DNA from: Peronospora farinosa
Lineage: Eukaryota > Oomycota > Peronosporomycetes > Peronosporales > Peronosporaceae
Reading direction: 5' to 3'
DNA: 64,000 bases
Assembly (NCBI GenBank): GCA_947646735.1
Contig: CANTFK010000961.1
Coordinates: forward strand, 1 to 64,000
The notes under the pieces are model-generated. The model worked only from the letters and a program-made list of their open reading frames with translations. It ran no database searches and was not told where the DNA came from. A program made the translations under genes and the position numbers. Positions 34,243-44,756 of this stretch are shown here, one piece after another (the first letter of the stretch is position 1; each line of letters begins with the position of its first letter).

Positions 34243-34463
34243 CTTTGTGATCCATAACATTAACGCGATCTTCATATAGTTTTCACCTTGTTCCGTTGAT
34301 CGCGTTCAAAATCCTCCTCTTCTTCTTTCTTTTTCTCTTCATAGTGATCCCCTTTCTCCATCTTTGATTTCGTGATCACTATACTCACTCCACATATAAT
34401 CCCTTCCACCTACATATATAACCCTCTTACATATTTTCACCACTCCAACAATCCGATCGTCCT
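34243..34463. other. Convergent spacer between accessory ORF and pol
   Basis: About 220 bp, AT-rich with pyrimidine runs on the plus strand (TCCTCTTCTTCTTTCTTTTTC, split by few other bases). It separates the stop of the plus-strand ORF from the ancestral stop of minus-strand pol. Presumably both transcripts end or overlap here; no clear terminator seen. Confidence 0.5.
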
Positions 34464-35740
34464 TAACCACGAGACTCCTCCTCGTGCGATTGCATCACCT
34501 CAAAACGATTTCGGCTAGCTCGATCGCGATCGAACTCTTGCAACAAAGCACCACAATTCAAATCTGCTTCATCCATTCATTCAGGATCGTTATAACCCTT
34601 CCACTTCACTAAAAGCTGGCGATGCACCTGACCATAGCGCGTTCTTCGACCCGATCGCACATCCACGATTTTTTCCACTTCGTATTCACCTTCCTCTAGC
34701 TCACCATTCCAGCTGTCTTCCGACAGTAACGCTTCATCAAAATCCACTCGATCTGCTTCATCCACATTCAACAAATTTGTAGGGCGTTCTGGGAACACTC
34801 TAACTTGTTTCAACTTAGACACATGGACCACCGGGAATAGCCTGTATGGCGTACCCGCGATCTCCAATCGTACTGCGTGATCGCCACATTTATCGGCTAC
34901 CCGAAACGGTCCGTGCCACATATGGGCTAACTTCCGAGCATATCCTTCTTTGACGCGATCCAGATAGAGCCACACCTGTGATCCACGATCCACCTCAAAA
35001 CGATCGTGATCTGCATTATGTCGATCAGATCGGTCTTGGATCGCAAGTTTCAACCGGTCGTTCACTTCCGATCTTGCCCGTTGATAGTGGCGTTGTATGC
35101 CGTATCGCCATCGCCGTGGATCACGATCACGCGCTTTGGTGCTCCCTAACGGTAGGGCCGCCTCCAAGGTCGATCGCGGGTCCCAACCGTGAATCAGATT
35201 AAACGGGGTATCTCCACGTACACGATCTTGGGCAGTGTTGATCGCGAAAGTCAGCCTTTCTGCATACTCGTTCCAGTCTTTCTGGTTCTCATCCGTTACA
35301 TACATCTTGATTGATCGTGTCAACGTTTGGACCATGCGCTATGCCGTGCCATTTGCTTGTGGTCTATATGCCAAGGTAGCTCGTTGTTTCTGCCCGCGAT
35401 CCGATTAAACGCACGAAAGAAGTCAGACATGAATCCTGGCTCTCGATCGTGGCGTATCGTCTCACTTGCACCAAACCGTCGGAAAACACACTCTTCGTAG
35501 TTTTCTGCGATCGTCTGTGCAGTCCGGGACGAGCTGGCCTTTGCGATCACATAGCCTGAAAACAGATCCACCCATAGTAACAACTCCGTATTTCCTTTGA
35601 AAGATCGCGGTAGTGACGGAATATGATCCATAGCCAAAATTTGAAACGGATAAGTCGCCTGTAAATTTCCTGGTGATCCTCCATGATCAGATGGCCGGCC
35701 GCCCCTTGCCTGTTTCACAATCCACACATTCGCCTACATA
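34464..35740 (-). pseudogene. Element N pol: integrase core, C-terminal domain and chromodomain
   Basis: The integrase core starts with the H2C2 zinc site (CX2C read around 35,720). The first catalytic Asp is in ILAMDHIPS, the second in IRHDREPGF. The third acidic residue is lost: ANGTAE has become ANGTA-stop (TAG, near 35,345), just before RMVQ. A frameshift also lies nearby. The frame reopens at 35,335 and encodes the C-terminal part with GPFRVADK, HVSKLKQVRVFP and a chromodomain-like end (VEKIVDVRSG…LLVKWKGY). TGG to TGA at 34,577 truncates the chromodomain at DPE; without it the frame would run on to 34,464. Confidence 0.85.
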
Positions 35741-37330
35741 TCACTGCACACTGCGGTACAACCCTCGCCAGTGGAAATTCATTTTGATCCGTTGGTAGGT
35801 TCGACCAACCCCTTGGTGACCACCTTCCAGACTCGTATGGTAATGACGTAAAACATCCTGCTGCAATAACTCCGAAATTACCAAGCGAACCAACTCGTTA
35901 CGATCTTCAGATTTCGCGTTCGCTCCATGGCAGAAAAATAGTAGTCCACTTAGGTCCACTTCGTAATCGGATGCGATCCGGGCGCAGCTCTTCGCTTCGT
36001 CCGCTGTTAGCGTCGCAACATCTCCGACCAAATATGCCTTCAAGTTAGATATCCAACATTCTTCGTCTTGGGCTTGTCTTATGCAATCGACCCGCATTTG
36101 CTGCACGATTTCTTCCTGCCAAATTTCTGGCTGACAACGTCTTCTCACAGCTGATCGAGTGATCGCAGCCACTTTGACTACCTGATCGACCTGGCTTGGG
36201 ATCAACAGCTCGTCCAACCGATTTAGAGTAGCCAAGTCTTGACGATCGTGATCCGAAATTACAATTGTACCCTTTTCTCGCTGTAGAGCTTCACTTGCTA
36301 GTCGATCGGCACTTTGATTCCAGTCCCGCTTCATGTGTAACAATTCGTGGTTTGGCCACGATCGGAGTTTCTCCATAGCTTTATGACGCAGCAATTGTAG
36401 ACCCGGTGCTTTACAGTCGATCTCTCCACGCATTTGCCTGATCACCAAATTCGAGTCTCCGCAAATGATTACACGTCCCCTGGTCTGATCTGCAAGCAAA
36501 TCCAAGCTGAGAATTAATCCTCGATATTCCGCTTCATTCACCGTCAAATTAGTAGCGAATTCAGAAGCGGCAGCCACGATCGTCCATTCAGGTAATTTCC
36601 ACACGATCGCGCTATATGCCCCGCCCTTCCTTTTCGCTCTAGCTGACCCATCGAAACTAACTACCAACAGATCTTCACCTGCTTCAACCGTGGGTGGTGG
36701 CATCCTGATTGTTTGCCGAGGCTTCTTACGCGGGGCGATTGCGATCAACATCTCGTCCACTTCTTTACGGGGAGTTATACTCGCAGCTAGGGTACCCAAT
36801 ATCTCGTCTTCGCCTTTCTCACTCCGGCGGATCTCTAATGTCCAATTTGATAGGAGAGCAGCCCATCTTCCTAACCTCCCGTTAGGCCAGAAGATTGCAA
36901 TAACCAAGCCAGCGTCGAATGCTTCGTAAGCACTGTGATCGTTCGTGAGACCAGCATAGTGTAACAGATATCCAGTATCCGGAGGAGAGCTAATACCTCT
37001 TTCTCCACTATCCCGTAATTAATCTCGTTGGGCTTCAGCGTGCGACTAGAGAAAGTGACAGGCCAATAGATTCCATCGTGTTCTTGAAGTAACGCTGCTG
37101 ATACGGCCCACTTACTGGCATACACCACAATCACAGGCGATCGTTCTGGATCAAAATGTTTCAGGATCGGTGTCGCGGCTATTTTAGCCTTTAATAGAGT
37201 GAATGCGATCGTTGCCTTCTCCCAGCGGTTTCTGCTTTCGCAACCAAGATCGTCCCCAGTATTTGACCCTGGATCGATAATGTAGCCATCTCTCAATCCA
37301 CTTTTAAAATCCTGATCGATAATGTAGCCA
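35741..37330 (-). pseudogene. Element N pol: two RNase H domains and integrase zinc region
   Basis: The first RNase H-like domain (~36,900-37,210) has FDPERSPVIVVYASKWAVS, KEVLALLRI and VLTKHSTLAW. The Asp residues expected in CDAS and TDH are Tyr and Lys. The second (~36,260-36,690) has an RVT_3-type set: SFDGSAR, NEAEYRGL, CGDSNLVIRQ and SADRLASEA, so all four acidic positions are present. The integrase zinc-binding His pair follows (HYHTSLEGGHQG). A 60-bp tandem duplication (KIDQDFKNGSKDGYII twice) lies before the first domain, at ~37,265-37,380. The frame shifts near 36,880. The fragment at 62,570-63,990 shows the same pattern. Confidence 0.88.
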
Positions 37331-38979
37331 TCTTTCGATCCATTTTTAAAATCCTGATCGATCTTATACTTGTCGCGAGACTGGGCGATCCCAATTTGGT
37401 CCAGCACCAGCAGTGACCATCTGAACATCCCCAGCCCGGCTGATCTCATGAAAATCTGCCTCCCGCAGCTCATAAAGTACGGATGCATAGATCGCAAAAT
37501 CCTCAATAAATCGGCTGTAGTAATTCAGACTCCCCAAAAAGGACTGCATTGATCGCAACGTCCGAGGAAATGGGACGTTCACCAGAGATTCTGAATCTTT
37601 TGGATGAGCTTCTAAACCAGCAAGCGAAACCTGATGACCCAGGTAATCCACTTTACGACGTCCCTAAAAACTCTTAGTTACACTGATTGATAAATTCCAC
37701 GTATTGCACGCTTCCAACAATCGTCCACCTTTTCATAAAGAGACGTCCACGATGTAGCAGGTATCAATATAATGTCAATATATGATCGCCGACCTAACAC
37801 CGATGGTCTCGGATCGGTATCCGGTTCACCTTCAGTAAACACGTCGATCGGCTTTGACAATTCAGCTGAAATTGAATCAGAACTTGTACCGATTTTCAAA
37901 TACCCATATAGAGCATTGTCAATCAATCGCTGGTAGATTTGAGGAACATTTTTCAATCCGAATGGCATTCGTAACCACTCAAACAAACCTGATGGTGTAA
38001 TAAATGCAGAAATCATCCTCGCTCTCTCTTTCATTTCTACCACCCAGAATCCACTCGCCATATCCAAGGAACAATACCACATAGCTTTATCCATATCTTG
38101 CAATAAATCACTGATCAATGGCATCGGATACACCATCAATCGTGTCAACTGGTTCACTCTACGATAATCGATACATAATCGAATATTTTCGCCATTTTTC
38201 TTGATAATCACTACAATTGGTGAAGCCCACGGCAACGTAGATGGCCTAATGATCTTGGCAGACAATAATCACCTAATCAAATCCGCTAACTTCTCCCGGA
38301 ATTTGGGTGCCACAGGTCGCACTCGCTGTGCGATCGGGTTAGCTCCTCCAACATCAATGTCACAAACTGCTCCACGTGCTGCGGGAGGTTAGGCATTACC
38401 TTTCCCTATGAGTAAGTGACGATTCTTCCAAGTTAATTGTCGTAGCCTTTCTTGATCTTCTGTCAATGGTGTTCCAGGGTCGCCAACTTGAATATCGTCG
38501 ATCGATACTTCTACCGTAGACATCACAACTTCTGGCAACACCGCCATATGCTGATCGACATCTTCGGCAAACAGATCGCCACTCTCGTGGGAATATACTG
38601 CCTCTTCGGATGATGGTTCTTCTATTGGGACATCCTCGGTTGCAATCGCTGTGGACTTATTTTCCACTTGATCGGATTGTCTCTGATCGTTATCGTCGAC
38701 GATCTTCCTAAAATTTTCGATTGCTTCATCCGATCGATCTGGTATCCGATCGACGTCCCCCACTTCTCCGGTCGCATCGATCACACCTGTGGACTGTTCT
38801 TGGTCTTGTTCCGTTATGTCTTCATCACGAATATCGATTCTTTCACCTGATCGGTCTTGTACACCATCCACCTTGTCGAATTCTTTCAGCATATTGATCG
38901 CAAATTGTGATCGTCTTGACTGATGATCTTCACTGTCAAGATAACCTTGATCTTCTGTACCATTCTGATATACTCCCAC
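37331..38979 (-). pseudogene. Element N pol: acidic linker and reverse transcriptase
   Basis: 38,389-38,979 is an acidic, low-complexity linker between protease and RT. The RT follows in the same frame after in-frame stops TAA (38,389) and TGA (~38,270). RT motifs: STLPWASPIVVIIKKNG, LCIDYRRVNQ, CSLDMASGFW (first catalytic Asp present), LRMPFGLKNVPQIYQ. The active-site box, expected YIDD, reads YIDI near 37,775. The frame shifts near 37,735, a Trp codon has become TAG near 37,672, and the thumb continues with VDYLGHQ and SMQSFLGSLNYYSRF. Clearly dead. Confidence 0.88.
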
Positions 38980-38992
38980 GTTGATCGTTTCC

Positions 38993-40138
38993 TTATCCGA
39001 TTGCGATGCAATGCTCCACTTTTGCGATCTTCTCGCTCTCTCCCTTCTTCGGACGCATCAAAATCTTAGTTGGTAGTGGATACGACGCATGATCAACTAG
39101 TGGTCCTGTTGGCTCATCAGTGAATTCTTCCTTCCGATCTGTAGTTGCTTCATAGGACAGAGTCTGCCACTCATTATATCGACGCGACCCCACCGAGACA
39201 TATCCAGGTGATCGAGGTATCATATCCGCAGCCATCCACCAACCTATCGGAGCTCCGTGATTCACAATCACTTCTCGATCACCAAGATGAGTTAGCTGCA
39301 GATATTTAGTCTTCCCCGGTCCTGTTGTGACTGTTGGTATCCATCTCGGGTCTCGTCTCACCCAACGCTTAGAATTCGGTGCACCAGTACCGATTCGTAA
39401 TTCCGTCGATCCGCCTACTGGGATCACCACATATTGATCATTGATCGTGATCGGCTGTCTGTTCGTTTGGTATGGAGGCCTTCGTCCCGCCAATTGAATT
39501 CTAACTTCATCCGGCAAACAAAGTGTTCCATCTGCCAGATCCAAGCGAATCCCAGGTGGGACCATAAAATCCATACCCAAGATCGCTTCTTGACCAACTT
39601 GATCGCCCACCCAGGCGTCAAAATAATATACCAGTGATCCATTTAATGTGATCTTGATTTTGTTCGTCCCTCGGTCATATAGGTATTCTCGCCAATTCCA
39701 ATGCATTCTTGCTTTTGGCTCTCGTCAATGACACATCCTACCTTACGAGCAAAGGTGGTGTCGACGATCGAGACTTCGGCTCCAGAATCAAATAGCATAG
39801 TGGCCTTCTCATTGTTAATCTTGCCCACTGCCTTGGCCTGCTTGAACCACTTTCCTGGAGTATGATATTTCCAATACCCCCGTGATTCGCCTGGGGCCAG
39901 GTCGTGCTCCATCTTGGCAGGCGATCGGGCAAATTCATCAACTTTCGCGACACTTAAAATATAACGCAAATAATTTGAATCCTCACATGTATTGATCGGA
40001 TCAATCCGCTTGTTAACTTCTTGATCCGTAGATCCCTTTTCAACAAATGCATAAATGCAGAGCCTAGAACGCTCGGCTCGTATCAGATTCCAACCTGGCG
40101 AGCGTCCTAGTTTAACATCTCCTCTGCCTTCGGCGGGA
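38993..40138 (-). pseudogene. Element N pol: aspartic protease region
   Basis: Starts at about 40,138, where an LTR is joined to sequence matching the gag/protease border of element H (GCTCGCCAGGTTGGAATCTG at 42,540). GESRGYWKYHTPGKW precedes the active site LFDSGAEVSIVD (~39,790). A frameshift at ~39,660 splits TEGRTK from IKITLNGSLVY. The flap and C-terminal part contain AILGMDFM and LDLADGTLCLPDEV. The gag of this element is missing, so a deletion removed everything between the LTR and protease. Confidence 0.85.
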
Positions 40139-41464
40139 TGAACCTTCTCTCACCTTGTGTACCCGTCGGCTGGCGGGTTGTACTCTTCGGAGGACTTGGT
40201 GAGGATGTAGATGTCTGCCTTGAGGGAGGTAGACCTGGGGGGCCTCGAGTGGATATGCTTCACTCGGTGGGCCGGTAGGTGGCCACTCGATCGACCTTGT
40301 CGTGAATGGACTTAGAGCCAAATTCTTCAGGGAGCTTGTCGTCCCTGGCCTTTTCCTTCTGTTTCAGGGGTATCAACCACCTGACCTTTACGTTGCTCCC
40401 GTACCTTGAGGTGAGGGAGACCGCTTCCGATAGCGGCTCTTGGGGGTGTTGCTACTCGAACGAGCTCACAGGCCAAATATATCCTGGAGCTCTATTCGCA
40501 CTTGAACTTCGCTACACAACACTCTTCGACGGGGGGCCAAAATTCATCCCTTCCCGGAACAGTGAGTAGCTTAGAGCAAGTTCTTCTTGGGTGACGGAGT
40601 CGTGCCACGTGGGGTTCAGCTCGCACTTGGCTCGGACCACACGCATGTCTTCAACGGGGGGGGGGGGGGGGGCCAAATATATCCCTTCCCCGGAACAGGC
40701 GTGTGGCCAGACTAGAGTTCCTTTACAGCGCGACGAAGACTTGCCAAGTAGATCGCAAATTGAGTAGTATTTAATATAGTCCTATCCTTTTAACTCCTTT
40801 ACTCTATCCTTGCCTGAAGCTCTGATTCCTTGCGTCGACTGGTCTGATCCTTGTATTAACTGGTCAGGAGTGGCTGAACCCCGAGGGGCCTGGTCGACCA
40901 ATGATGGACCCAGGTCTACCGATGAGGGACCGGGTCGACCAATGAGGGACCGGGTCGACCAATGAGGGACCTGGTCGACCAATGAGGGACCCAGGTCTAC
41001 CGATGAGGGACCTGGTCGACCAATGAGGGACCCAGGTCTATCGGTGAGGAACCTGTTCGACCAATGAGGGACCCAGGTCTACCAATGAGGGACCCAGGTC
41101 TACCGACGAAGTACCGGGTCTACCGATGAGGGACCTGGTCGACCAATGAGGGACCCAGGTCTATCGGTGAGGAACCTGTTCGATGGCCCATCTCCAATAG
41201 CCCCCCCCACCAATGAGGGACCGGGTCGACCAATGAGGGCCATGGTCGACTCCCTTCGGTACAGGTTAAACGTTACCCTGGTAATGACCTCTCCTTTGTT
41301 TGTCTTTCGAATTCTCAGCCAACGGTCGCTTCACTCCGAGGTTCCCTTTATCTCCGATCCGTTCTCTCTGGTGCGTGGTCCCTTCTCCCTAGTCCACGGC
41401 CCCTTGTCCCTTCAATCCAACGGGACCCTAGATTCTTCACAATTTAGGAAAGCACTTCACCACA
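40139..41464 (-). mobile_element. 5' LTR of nested element N, 3' end missing
   Basis: The minus strand starts TGTGGTGAAGTGCTTTCC at 41,464 and follows the LTR at 25,503 closely. The last ~120 bp of the LTR, the primer site and gag are deleted; the LTR joins protease at about 40,138. Inside are the GGTCCCTC minisatellite (40,880-41,250), a G tract at 40,656-40,672 and an oddity CCATCTCCAATAGCCCCCCC near 41,188. On the right lies the target duplication CATC (41,465-41,468). Confidence 0.85.
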
Positions 41465-42537
41465 CATCAAACTCTCGGCGACCTCGGATCTTAAAGAATT
41501 TCATGGAAGAGACCAAGACGAAGACAGAGCGCGCAGCTGGGTATCAACGGTCAAGACAGCATTTATAAGAGACCAAGCACCAGATGATGAACGATGTCTC
41601 GTTTTTGGAGGATTGCTGACTGGACCGGCGCAGAATTGGTACCGTCAACTGGGTCGCTCAGTCCAAGGAAACTGGAAGGACTTAATCCAAGAGTTCATGA
41701 TTCGGTTCTGTGGCACGGGGGTACCGGTCGCCCGCCAGTACTACCATGCGAAGAAAAGGTCGGAAGAGACCCCGCTGGATTATCTGTACCGCCGAATGTT
41801 CTTGGACTCAGGGCGAAGATGAAGATTAAGGATGGGTCGCCCAAGGTTCAGAAGGATCATGTCGATCACTACATTTTGACGGTGGACGACCCAGAGCTAG
41901 CAGACAAGTTGACTATGCTGCGTCTGGCGGACGTGGAAGAATTGGAGGAAGTATTGACAGCATGTCAGCGGCCGAAAGCAAGACGAGGCAAGATGCTGTT
42001 TGGATCAAACAAGTTTCGTCAGAAGGCACCGGCACTACCCGAGAGGCCGAGAGATATGAATCGCCGCTCCATACATGCAGTACGGACGCCCTGGAAGACT
42101 CGAGCTCTGAAGATTCCAGTCCAGACTCCTCAGAGAACGAGGGAGATCTAAGACGAGTCTACCTTATGGAGAAAGAAGCGGGGAGGGATCCAAGTGTGAG
42201 GTTCTCAAAGAATCTACCGACTAGGGAGGCCGACCAACATCGCCAGGCAGTAGACCAGCGACCCGGCCCATCATCAGCGACCCCAAACACGAGATGTGCA
42301 TATTGCGGGTCCAAGAAACATGGAGATCTGAATTGCTGGAAAAGATTGACCTGCGACCGCTGTGGAAGGAAAGGTCACCAGTCTGATCGCTGCCTGTTTG
42401 TATGCCGGGGTTGTGGAGAGATTCACGAGATTGGGAAGTGCCAGATGGAGTAGTTCTACAATTTGTTCCGTCAATGGTACAACCCAGCCAAGCATGCAGG
42501 GATGTTCCCGGAGAAACTCGAGAAGATGGCAAATTAG
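41465..42537 (+). pseudogene. Gag of host element H, 3' part, with three zinc knuckles
   Basis: Begins in mid-gene directly after element N (KLSATSDLKEFHGRD). Retrotransposon-gag domain: LLTGPAQNWYRQLGRS, SEETPLDYLYR. Frameshifts near 41,810 and 41,990 break it. Near the C-terminus are CAYCGSKKHGDLNC and CDRCGRKGHQSDRC (both CX2CX4HX4C), followed by CRGCGEIHEIGKC (CX2CX3HX4C). An in-frame TAG at 42,451 replaces Glu in MEEFYN; the ancestral end is TAG at 42,535. Three knuckles in a row is unusual for gag. Confidence 0.87.
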
Positions 42538-43345
42538 GACGCTCGCCAGGTTGGAATCTGGTACGAGCCGAGCGTTCTAATTGTTGCATCTTTGCATATG
42601 TGGAGAAACAGCCCAAGGAGGAGACGGGTATTCCAGTTAAGATTGGAAATATATCGAAGATTGGAAATTACCATGTGGTCCATGTTTCTTCTTTGAATGA
42701 GCCTAATAATTTTGTTCTAGAAAGTTCAGTAATGGAGTTGGACTTATTTCCAGGCGAGTATAGGGGGTACTGGAAATACCACGCCCCTACTAAATGGTTC
42801 AGGCAAGCGAAAGCCTCTGGAAAGTTCAACAACGACCATGCAAATTTGTTGTTCGATACTGGTGCCGAGATATCCATTCTGGATATTGCCTTTGCTCGTA
42901 AGGTAGGCTGCCAAATTGATAAAAGTGAACGACAAGAATGTATTGGTATTGGGGAAGCCGTATATACCACGGAGGGACGCACTCGCATCAAGGTCACTCT
43001 GAATGGGAGCTTGGTGTACATCTTTAAGGTGTGGGTAGGCCCTATGGTAGGCCAGGATGCAATTTTGGGGATGGACTTCATGGTCTCAGCCGGTATCCGG
43101 TTAGACTTGGCCGACGGAACTCTCTTCCTCCCCGATGAAGTCAGGGTTCAATTGACCGGGCGAAGGACGCTGTACAATACTCGAGTATCGGATGTGAAAT
43201 TGGGTCGGTATGTACAGATATCCGTTGGAGGATGTACGGAAGTGCCTCTCAAAAGGTCGACCTCAGAACAGTGGAAATATGGGTCACGAGAGGCGAACGA
43301 TGGGTGACCACGAGGTTTCCGTCCGGAGGGCCGAACCAATTCCAA
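42402..43345 (+). pseudogene. Aspartic protease of host element H, C-terminally truncated
   Basis: Open in the -1 frame relative to the end of gag, overlapping it by about 135 bases, so Gag-Pol may be made by -1 frameshifting (inference; no clear slippery heptamer seen). Motifs: PGEYRGYWKYH, active site LLFDTGAEISILD (~42,848), ECIGIGEAVYTTEGRT, AILGMDFMVS. Frame lost at 43,307; homology to the protease linker (EIWVTRGERWV) ends at ~43,345. RT to chromodomain are deleted; the next sequence is the C-terminal part of the antisense ORF. Confidence 0.85.
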
Positions 43346-44629
43346 GGTAGATCCAGCTGGTCGACCAAGTCTGTGGAAGACATTGTAACAATGCACCAAG
43401 AATTGACCAGGTCGACCGGCCAAGGTGCCACTTCCGCGGCGAAGAAGGTCTATGACTGCATGTACCCGGGGATCATGGCGTCTCTGGGAAGCAGGCAGGA
43501 GTCGTCCGAAGGGGGCGAGGTGTTGTCCGCAACAGTAGGCGTGTTCTTGTCTTTCTCCGCAGACGACTCGGTCTCCGAGTCCGATATCCCGAACATCGCC
43601 CGTTTCAGCGAGAGGTCGGTAGCCGAGGTGGTTCTCGATGGAGGAGCGGACATCGGCGGAAGACGTACAAGGTTCGTACTGGTGGGGCGCCGATTAGCAG
43701 AACGAGACTTGGCCAGAGCCGCCCGAAGTGTCTCGCTGTCGTCACTGAGGTCGTCGTCCGAAGACTCCAGCACGACAGGAGAACGACCACCAGAGACTGC
43801 CGACAGCGGTATAGCAGAGGCGTCGGGCCTTGGAGGCTTGGAGGCTTTGGCGGGTACCCGGGGTGACGGCCGCCTGGTCCGCTTACCAAGTGCTTTCGCT
43901 GGCCTCGAAGGGGAATCTGCGACCGGGGGCGGAGTCGCTAAAGGAGGAGCTGGTCCCGGAGGTGGCCCGTCGGAGAAGTCGAGGTAGTCGAGCTCTGCGG
44001 CGAGAAGCGAGTACCGGCTTCAAATGTGGTCGACCTTCCATCGCAGACGATCCACCGGTGAAGTCTCGCGCTGGAGGGCTTCGCGGAGTTGGGCCACCAA
44101 CCGGGAATTGTCGCGCAATGTCTTCTCCAAACGCTCACAACGAGTGGCCAACAAGGTGGCCGAAGGGGGAAAGACACCTAGCCAACCCTCGCAGTCTCCT
44201 ATGCGACGAGAATGGGCGTCCGCGAGAGCTTGCAGTTCCTGCAGGGCTACACGTACGTTGACGGATACGGGAGACGGATGGATAACCATGGAGGCCGACG
44301 TGACAGAAGGATCTGCCGTTTTGACAGGAGGCAAAGCGGTGGAAACAGGAGAGCTGTTAATTACAACAGTTTCGGCAGCACTCAACGGCGAAGACACCGG
44401 CCCGGGAAGGTCGGCCAAGGACGTCTCTCCACATGGAGAGTCAACCGAAGGCGCGGACGACGATCGAGGTCGGCTCTTCAGACGGTGGGTCAGCGGACGG
44501 TGGGTCATCAGATGTGGGGTTAGAACCAGGGGCGATTGAAGGCGCTGGGACGGCCGAGGTCGGCTCTTCACACGGTGGATCAGCGGACGGTGGGTCAGCA
44601 GACGGTGGGTCAGAACCAGGGGAAGCCAT
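43346..44629 (-). pseudogene. Antisense accessory ORF of host element H (copy 3)
   Basis: Starts MASPGSDPPSADPP at 44,629, 127 bp from the 3' LTR. Tandem DPPSADPPSEEPTS repeats give a frameshift near 44,450; the frame goes on through a coiled coil (LLATRCERLEKTLRDNSRLV), meets a single TGA at 44,020, continues LLAAELDYLDF and the Pro/Ser-rich part, then SSDDDLSDDSETLRAAL and IPGYMQ before TAG at 43,450. Degraded matches to the C-terminal domain of copy 2 (PWPVDLVNSWCIV versus PWSARRISLLCV) reach ~43,346. Order of parts is the same as in copies 1 and 2. Position and strand relative to gag/pol are also the same, which shows it belongs to the element family. Confidence 0.75.
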
Positions 44630-44649
44630 GGCTGGACAGACACGAGTTA

Positions 44650-44664
44650 GAGATAGATGAGCAA
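44650..44664 (-). promoter_or_regulatory. Possible initiator before antisense ORF
   Basis: The minus strand reads TTGCTCATCTATCTC 20-35 bases before the ATG at 44,629. The GCTCAT core resembles oomycete transcription start regions. Weak evidence; useful only with the similar motifs at 1,078 and 51,126. Confidence 0.35.
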
Positions 44665-44745
44665 CAAAGGAGACAGTAAAGGACCTACGTGACGAAGGAA
44701 GTGAAGACATGCGCGTGCTCAATCCGTTGTACGGTTGAGCAAGTG

Positions 44746-44756
44746 CAGGGGGCAGT
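44746..44756 (+). other. Polypurine tract of element H
   Basis: GCAGGGGGCAG followed by T precedes the LTR start TGTGGTG at 44,757. It marks the plus-strand element's 3' LTR. Confidence 0.7.

Noticed and set aside
38266..38391. Readthrough or recoded stops in element N pol
   Set aside because: Two different stops plus frameshifts and lost catalytic residues show decay, not recoding.
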